Of a DNA stretch of 37,582 nt, positions 32,346 through 37,582 are shown piece by piece (the first letter of the stretch is position 1; each line of letters starts with the position of its first letter). Both the position numbers and the translations under genes were made by a program. The DNA is from Lactobacillaceae bacterium UBA5807. Lineage in GTDB: Bacteria > Bacillota > Bacilli > Lactobacillales > Lactobacillaceae. Under the pieces are notes generated by a model that had not been told where the DNA came from, made no database searches, and was given only the letters and a program-made list of their open reading frames with translations. The stretch is from positions 1-37,582 of the forward strand of contig DIDF01000024.1 of the NCBI GenBank assembly GCA_002418005.1, given 5' to 3'.

Positions 32346-33764
32346 TTGGATAACGGTAACATGTACGTTAATTTACTGATCATTATACTAGCATTTATGT
32401 TCGCCGCATTTTTTGTCGGCTGTGAATTTGCTTTGGTCCAAAGTCGTTTAAGTGCTTTGGAAGAAAAGCGAAAGAATTTAAAAGAAGGTCAAACCAAAAA
32501 GCTCAAAAAAATTAACCGCCAGATTTACATGGTTACTAACCTAAATGAATTTCTTTCAACAACTCAGGTTGGTGTTTCTCTGGCAGGTATTATCATGGGC
32601 TGGATTGGTGAGTCTTTTGTGACGGCCATTTTAGTGGACGTCATGGAGATTCATAATTCGCCAATCAATCCGACAACAGCCCACGCAATCGGAGCTGTAT
32701 TAGGGGTTCTCATTTTAACCTATTTGGAAGTTGTTCTTACTGAAATTGTTCCAAAGAACATCAGTATTGACATGCCAACCAAAGTTTTAGACTTTGTCTC
32801 AACTCCATTACATTACTTTCATATTCTCTTTTATCCTTTTGTTTGGCTGCTGAACGTTTCAGCCAGTGGCGTCGTTAAAATGCTTGGGTTAAAGATGGCA
32901 AATGAGAACGATGAATCACTTTCGCAGGCCGAAATTCTAAATTTATCAAAAAATGCGGTCAAAACCGGTGAACTTGAAGAAAAAGATTACCTTTATATGT
33001 CTAGAGCTTTTCAATTCAATGATAAAGTTGCTAAAGACATTATGATTGATAGAACTCAACTTGAAGTAATCGACATTACCACTACAGTTCATGATGCAAT
33101 TCAGTTCTATTTGCAAGAAAAATTTAGTCGTCTCCCTGTTGTTGCTGATAATGATAAAGATAAAATTTTAGGGTACGTTTATAACTATGATTTAATTCGC
33201 CAAGCCCAAGTCGACCAATCAGTCAGAGTTGACCGGTTATTGAGACACATTTCTACCACTCCTGAAATGACCCCAATCACTAATGTTCTCAACCAAATGA
33301 TTAAAAAACGAACTCCAATTGTCGTAGTTGTTGACGAATACGGCGGTACTTCAGGGATTATCACCGATAAGGATATTTATGAAGAATTGTTTGGAACTGT
33401 CCAAGATGAAATTGATCCGTCCTTTACCGAGGATATTTTCAAGCAGCCAAGTGGTTCGTATCAGGTCAATGGAAGAATAACTACTCATGATTTTGAAAGG
33501 TATTTCTCAACAACCTTCCCAGAATTTAATAATTCAGATGCTGTAACTCTTGCTGGATATTTCCAAGACAATTATCCAGATCTAAGAGCCGGCCAAACAA
33601 TTGTTATTGATAATTTCACTTTTAAAATAGTCGATTTGGAAAATTCGTTCATCAACTGGTTTGAAGTTACTCAAAATAAAAAGAAGCCAGTCAAAGAATC
33701 TTCTTCGTCTGATCAAAATGCTGACAAGAAGGATTCCGATAAACAATCCAAGAATCAAGAATAA
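32346..33764 (+). CDS. CNNM/CorC-HlyC-type membrane protein (DUF21-CBS-CorC_HlyC)
   Basis: 472 residues. DUF21 membrane domain with three to four helices (about 1-200; LSTTQVGVSLAGIIMGWIGE and LEVVLTEIVPKNIS are typical), a CBS pair (about 215-345, ending VVVVDEYGGTSGIIT), a CorC_HlyC domain (about 360-440, ending IDNFTFKIVDLEN) and a Lys/Ser-rich hydrophilic tail. Relatives export Mg2+ or Co2+; the older name 'hemolysin C' is not a functional assignment. The start is a TTG: GAGGA lies seven bases upstream, and the first ATG, five codons later, is too far from it. TATACT (32277-32282) is a likely -10. Terminator after. Confidence 0.9.
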   Translation: MDNGNMYVNLLIIILAFMFAAFFVGCEFALVQSRLSALEEKRKNLKEGQTKKLKKINRQIYMVTNLNEFLSTTQVGVSLAGIIMGWIGESFVTAILVDVMEIHNSPINPTTAHAIGAVLGVLILTYLEVVLTEIVPKNISIDMPTKVLDFVSTPLHYFHILFYPFVWLLNVSASGVVKMLGLKMANENDESLSQAEILNLSKNAVKTGELEEKDYLYMSRAFQFNDKVAKDIMIDRTQLEVIDITTTVHDAIQFYLQEKFSRLPVVADNDKDKILGYVYNYDLIRQAQVDQSVRVDRLLRHISTTPEMTPITNVLNQMIKKRTPIVVVVDEYGGTSGIITDKDIYEELFGTVQDEIDPSFTEDIFKQPSGSYQVNGRITTHDFERYFSTTFPEFNNSDAVTLAGYFQDNYPDLRAGQTIVIDNFTFKIVDLENSFINWFEVTQNKKKPVKESSSSDQNADKKDSDKQSKNQE

Positions 33765-33810
33765 CTGTTGCCCAAAAGTTAACAGGAAGTTATTTCCTGG
33801 TTCTGAACGT

Positions 33811-33849
33811 AAAAACGACAGTCAACCCATTTGGGTTAACTGTCGTTTT
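33811..33849 (+). terminator. Terminator of the CNNM/CorC-type gene
   Basis: A 17-position stem with one mismatch (AAAACGACAGT-AACCC with GGGTT-ACTGTCGTTTT). Confidence 0.8.
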
Positions 33850-33905
33850 AATACATCATGCTAAATAATTCTAACTTTTCTTCACTGAAGTAGGAGGATC
33901 TAAAA

Positions 33906-36900
33906 TTGAAAAAATATTGGCAAAAGACGCCCACTTGGATAATCTTTACAGCCTTTTTCTTAGTTCTAACTATGGTGCTAGTCTCCTGTCTATACTTGAA
34001 TGGTCGCTCAATGATCTGGGTATACGACGGCATTGCTCAGCATTATCCAATTCTAGTTAATTTAAGGTCAATGCTGATAAATTTTCTTACCCACTGTTAT
34101 GAAGGCTTCACTCACTGGTCTTGGAATATGGGCTTGGGGGCCGATCAGTTAACCGGTCTTTCTTACTACGTTATCGGGGACTTCTTTAACTATTTAATTG
34201 TCCTATTTCCTCAAAATGCTATTGAATCAGCATTTGCTTTTCTAATATTTTTAAGAATGTGGGTTTCCGGTTTAGCATTTTTACTGTTTCTGTCTAGCTA
34301 CAGGTTCAAAAAAATCAGTCGGGTAGTTGGTGCTTTGGCATACACCTTTAATGGCTATGCACTATCCCAGGGAATGCACCATCCCTTCTTTATTTTACCG
34401 CTTATTTTCTTTCCACTAATCTGCTATGGAATTGATCATGGGCTCCTTAATAAATCATGGCTTCCTTTGATATTTGCCGTATTTTTAACATTTGTTGGCA
34501 ACTTTTATTTTGCCTGGATCGTCGGTATTGGGGCAATCTTCTATACAATCATTCGGTTCTATAGTTTAAAAAAGCGACCACATTTTCGCTTTTGGAAGAA
34601 TTTCATTAAGTTATCCGCTTCCGTTTTAGTTGGCCTAATGATGTCCGCAGTCGTTCTTCTACCAACTCTACTATTTGCGATGAAATCAACCAGAGTTCCA
34701 CAAGGATTCGCTAGTGGATTAATTTTCTTCCCGGCTCAATATTATCTCTCGCTTGCAGACCCAATTTTGGAGACCGGAAACTCAATGAACTTTTGGTTGG
34801 TTATTGGGATTACTTCAATCGCGTTATTAGGCTTAGTTTACATTGTCAGAAATCACAAACGTTTTCTTTTAGAAAATGTTAGCCTAATTGTTATTTTTAT
34901 TGGCATTCTTATTCCTGCCTTCGGGGCAATTATGAATACCTTTACAACACCTTCCAACCGTTGGATTTTGTTGGGAAACCTTCTATTTGCTTTAGCGGCA
35001 ACCATTTTCATTGATAATATTGAAAACTTTACTAAAAAAGACATTAACTGGTTTGTGATCTTTTCAATTGCTTTTGTTGGATTTATTTGGGTAGGTCATG
35101 GCTTCTTACTTAACTTGTCTGCTCATGACTTTATTGATTATTGTTTTCTCTTTTTAACCGTGATAATTCTGCTCTTAATATTTATGTCCAATATCAGTTT
35201 ACAAAAAAAGCAGTTTGCCTTGACGACAGTTTTTATTTTAAACTTGGCCACAAACATTATTGGGGTATATAGTCCAAACCAGTCCTATATGGTTACTCAG
35301 CAACTATATTCTGGTTTAGCATCAAGGTTTCAAAAAGATTACTACGATGGCGCTGACAAATATATTCAAAAGCAGACTGGTTTTTTTCGAACTTCACAGG
35401 CTCCCAGCTACCATTACAACCCAGAGATCCAAAATGATCCAAATTATACAAATAGTAATACCAATACAGCAATGAACATTGGAACCAAAGATACTTCAAT
35501 TTACTTGACCTTACAAAATGGTTATGTTGGTGATTTTGCTCAAGCTGTGGGTAACAGTCAATTTACATTTAATACCCCAATTGCTCAAAACGATTATCGG
35601 ACGGGGTTAAACGACCTTCTTGGGGTTAAATACATTTTTGCAAAAGCCAATACTAGCAAATCTCCCCAGCTACCTTATGGTTATAAAATTGTCAAAGGGA
35701 AAAATGGTAAACCACTGATTTTTAATTCACAATCGCGGGTCAATGTATCACCAATGGAAAATCTTTACGGAACTGCTATTTACAAGACTAGCCAAGCCTT
35801 ACCTTTGGCTTACACTCAAAATCAAACTCAGTCACCAGCATCTTTCAATAAGTTGGACGCTGTAGATAAAGAACGCGCAATGATTGATGCTGCTCAGGTA
35901 AATAATTCAACCGAGAACATTCACCCATCCACTTACATCTCACCAAAACACACTTTGGCCTACAGTGTAATGATTGACCCAAGTAATCTAATCATTGACA
36001 CTAATACCTTGGCTGCATACAGATTAGGCGTCTTAGGATCCCCGAATGCTTCAAAAGATTTAAAACAGCCTCACAAACAACTGAGTTTAAATGCAAATAA
36101 AAAAGCCACTTCTAAATTCTTGCAAACAAATAAAAATATCTATCAGACTAATCAGTCGCAAAATGCTAATGGACTTAAAGAAATGACAAGTGACGCCGCA
36201 GGGAATAAATACGTCTATTCTTTAAATATTAATAAACCTAATCTAACTAAAAACAGCGAATTGTTTTTAGTATTATCTGGAATAAAACAGAATCCTCGGT
36301 CTCTAAAAGACCACATGAATTGGGTAAAAAATTCAAATCTTTTGGATAATTCCTTTTATTCACGGTTAAACAAAATCGATACTTACCGAAGTGGAATTTT
36401 GAAACCGTCATTCGGCGGTTATAATTTTGATGTCTATGCGGGCGGATATCACACCGGATTTGCCCAGTATGATGACAACAATCTTTCTAATTACCGACAA
36501 ATTGATAATATGGTATTAAATTTGGGATACTCAACAAATGCTCGAAAAACAGTTACATTAAAATTTGATACGGTAAAAGGGATTACATTTAGCTCGGTAA
36601 AATTAATTTCGATTCCATTTAACAAACAATACGATAATCAAATTACCCACCTTCAGCAAAATGGGTTAAAAAGCCTAACTGTCAATGATGATAACGTTAG
36701 CGGTAATTATAATTCACCAAGTAAAACAACCCTAGTCACAAGTATTCCTTATTCTAAAGGTTGGCAACTCAAAATTGATGGTAATTCAATCAAAACATTT
36801 CCAGTAAATAAAGGATTTGTCGGCGCAACTATCCCTGGCGGGTCACATCATGTTGCCTTGCATTACCAAACTCCCGGGTTAAAAGCCAGTTTTGTTGGAT

Positions 36901-36995
36901 CATTATTAGGGTGGCTTCTATTTATTGGCTTTGGAATTGAACAATTTATAATTAATCGAAGAAAGAAACAAAACAACCGTCAAACTAAAAAATGA
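33906..36995 (+). CDS. yfhO: YfhO-family membrane protein, probable GT-C-type glycopolymer modifier
   Basis: 1029 residues. An N-terminal membrane half (to about 460) has a dozen or so helices; the first loop carries SMIWVYDGIAQHYPILVNL, the conserved acidic site of this family, and TFNGYALSQGMHHPFF follows. A large extracytoplasmic domain (about 465-985) precedes a final helix (SFVGSLLGWLLFIGFGIEQF) and a basic tail. Bacillus YfhO takes part in sugar decoration of lipoteichoic acid; a comparable surface role is inferred. The start is a TTG with TAGGAGG eight bases upstream; the next ATG lies well inside the first helix. Only 46 bases separate it from nrdI without a terminator. Confidence 0.92.
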   Translation: MKKYWQKTPTWIIFTAFFLVLTMVLVSCLYLNGRSMIWVYDGIAQHYPILVNLRSMLINFLTHCYEGFTHWSWNMGLGADQLTGLSYYVIGDFFNYLIVLFPQNAIESAFAFLIFLRMWVSGLAFLLFLSSYRFKKISRVVGALAYTFNGYALSQGMHHPFFILPLIFFPLICYGIDHGLLNKSWLPLIFAVFLTFVGNFYFAWIVGIGAIFYTIIRFYSLKKRPHFRFWKNFIKLSASVLVGLMMSAVVLLPTLLFAMKSTRVPQGFASGLIFFPAQYYLSLADPILETGNSMNFWLVIGITSIALLGLVYIVRNHKRFLLENVSLIVIFIGILIPAFGAIMNTFTTPSNRWILLGNLLFALAATIFIDNIENFTKKDINWFVIFSIAFVGFIWVGHGFLLNLSAHDFIDYCFLFLTVIILLLIFMSNISLQKKQFALTTVFILNLATNIIGVYSPNQSYMVTQQLYSGLASRFQKDYYDGADKYIQKQTGFFRTSQAPSYHYNPEIQNDPNYTNSNTNTAMNIGTKDTSIYLTLQNGYVGDFAQAVGNSQFTFNTPIAQNDYRTGLNDLLGVKYIFAKANTSKSPQLPYGYKIVKGKNGKPLIFNSQSRVNVSPMENLYGTAIYKTSQALPLAYTQNQTQSPASFNKLDAVDKERAMIDAAQVNNSTENIHPSTYISPKHTLAYSVMIDPSNLIIDTNTLAAYRLGVLGSPNASKDLKQPHKQLSLNANKKATSKFLQTNKNIYQTNQSQNANGLKEMTSDAAGNKYVYSLNINKPNLTKNSELFLVLSGIKQNPRSLKDHMNWVKNSNLLDNSFYSRLNKIDTYRSGILKPSFGGYNFDVYAGGYHTGFAQYDDNNLSNYRQIDNMVLNLGYSTNARKTVTLKFDTVKGITFSSVKLISIPFNKQYDNQITHLQQNGLKSLTVNDDNVSGNYNSPSKTTLVTSIPYSKGWQLKIDGNSIKTFPVNKGFVGATIPGGSHHVALHYQTPGLKASFVGSLLGWLLFIGFGIEQFIINRRKKQNNRQTKK

Positions 36996-37041
36996 TGGTA
37001 GAATAAAATCTAGTTATAAACTTAAATATGGAGGTAAAACT

Positions 37042-37491
37042 GTGAGTCCAATTCGAATTCTTTATATTTCTATCGAAGGAAATACTCGCTCATTTGTTAA
37101 CCATCTCAAAACTTATGCTGAAAAACAGCATAAAGAAAATTCTAAAAATCCATTAGTGGAACTTAAAGAGATTAGTGAACAATCTGATTTTGAAGATGAA
37201 CAAAAACCATATTTTGTTTTTGTTCCCACTTATTTGAACGGTGGAAATGGCATCGACAATGGTGTCAAGGAACTGATGACCAACATTATGGGTGAATATA
37301 TAGACTATGACAATAATGCCTCTGTCTGCCAAGGAATCGTTGGCAGTGGCAATAAGAATTTCAACGAACAGTATTGTCTGACCGCAAAACGTTATGCCAA
37401 AAAATTTAAAGTTCCTTTCTTAGCGGATTACGAGTTGCGAGGCACCACTCGTGATCAAGAAAGAATTTATAACATTTTGTCCAAAGCATAA
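37042..37491 (+). CDS. nrdI: NrdI, flavodoxin for class Ib ribonucleotide reductase
   Basis: 149 residues, normal for NrdI. Delivers the oxidant that builds the Mn(III)2-tyrosyl radical cofactor of NrdF. The FMN phosphate loop is SIEGNTRSF near the start; the family motifs VPTYLNGG and GSGNKNFNEQYC (FMN isoalloxazine loops) are clear. The start is GTG, with TGGAGG seven bases upstream. nrdE/nrdF/nrdH are not in the window, and a terminator follows at once, so it is apart from the usual nrd operon. It may be transcribed together with yfhO. Confidence 0.93.
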   Translation: MSPIRILYISIEGNTRSFVNHLKTYAEKQHKENSKNPLVELKEISEQSDFEDEQKPYFVFVPTYLNGGNGIDNGVKELMTNIMGEYIDYDNNASVCQGIVGSGNKNFNEQYCLTAKRYAKKFKVPFLADYELRGTTRDQERIYNILSKA

Positions 37492-37508
37492 ATAAATAGA
37501 TAAATTAA

Positions 37509-37552
37509 AAAAGAGTTGCCAATGGCAAAAATAAAGCCATGGCGACCCTTTT
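37509..37552 (+). terminator. Terminator of nrdI
   Basis: Stem AAAAGAGTTGCC-ATGGC with GCCAT-GGCGACCCTTTT, one bulge and one mismatch, ending in a T-run. Confidence 0.7.
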
Positions 37553-37582
37553 AATTAACGAACTGAAACTTGAAAGCGTGAA

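Noticed and set aside
1..37582. Search for mobile elements, CRISPR arrays, toxin-antitoxin pairs, tRNA or rRNA genes
   Set aside because: No transposase, integrase, repeat-spacer pattern, toxin-antitoxin pair or tRNA cloverleaf could be seen on either strand.

Overview
The window reads as a low-GC, Gram-positive chromosome segment from a heterofermentative lactic acid bacterium (family Lactobacillaceae; genus not resolvable by eye). The evidence is: xylulose-5-phosphate/fructose-6-phosphate phosphoketolase (xfp) together with bifunctional adhE; PepN of lactic-acid-bacterial type; strong GGAGG ribosome sites, several GTG/TTG starts, cre (CcpA) and Rex operator-like sites; and uncharacterised families typical of lactobacilli (DUF1836, DUF1211, DUF915-like hydrolase, PfoR-like EIIC). 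No phage, insertion sequence, CRISPR array, tRNA or rRNA is visible. The region looks like ordinary core chromosome made of short transcription units separated by well-formed intrinsic terminators.

Layout. 1-6.7 kb: the tail of a large envelope membrane protein, an APC amino-acid permease, a TMEM175-like channel, a secreted/anchored alpha/beta hydrolase, a candidate stand-alone structured RNA (about 4445-4631, minus strand), a two-gene operon of unknown function, and lipoate-protein ligase. 6.9-12.9 kb: a universal stress protein, an RluA-type pseudouridine synthase, a GadC/YjeM-type permease, aminopeptidase N, and a 32-codon gene with its own promoter and terminator. 13-20.3 kb: phosphoketolase and an upstream GntR/UTRA regulator, a YbaK-type tRNA deacylase coupled to an HExxH membrane protein, an MDR oxidoreductase behind a cre-like site, and an orphan PfoR-like EIIC. 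20.6-28.5 kb: adhE with Rex-like and cre sites, DUF1836, a P-type ATPase, an aldo/keto reductase and another MDR oxidoreductase. 28.5-37.5 kb: an ABC importer whose permease is fused to its binding protein (OpuF/EgtU type), co-transcribed with the MDR oxidoreductase; a DUF308 protein; an acidic hypothetical protein; a CNNM/CorC-type protein; YfhO; and NrdI.

How the genes fit together. The central metabolic theme is heterolactic carbon flow and NAD(P)H balance. Phosphoketolase yields acetyl-phosphate; AdhE reduces acetyl-CoA to ethanol and regenerates NAD+. AdhE carries a Rex-like (NADH-sensing) site next to its promoter and an exact cre match further upstream. Three more cre-like sites precede an MDR oxidoreductase, the EIIC gene and the aldo/keto reductase. 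A second theme is the cell envelope and transport: two amino-acid permeases, the compatible-solute/ergothioneine-type importer, a P-type ATPase, YfhO and a DUF21/CBS protein. The observations most worth following are the stand-alone structured RNA, the importer-oxidoreductase operon, the HExxH membrane protein and the 32-residue gene.
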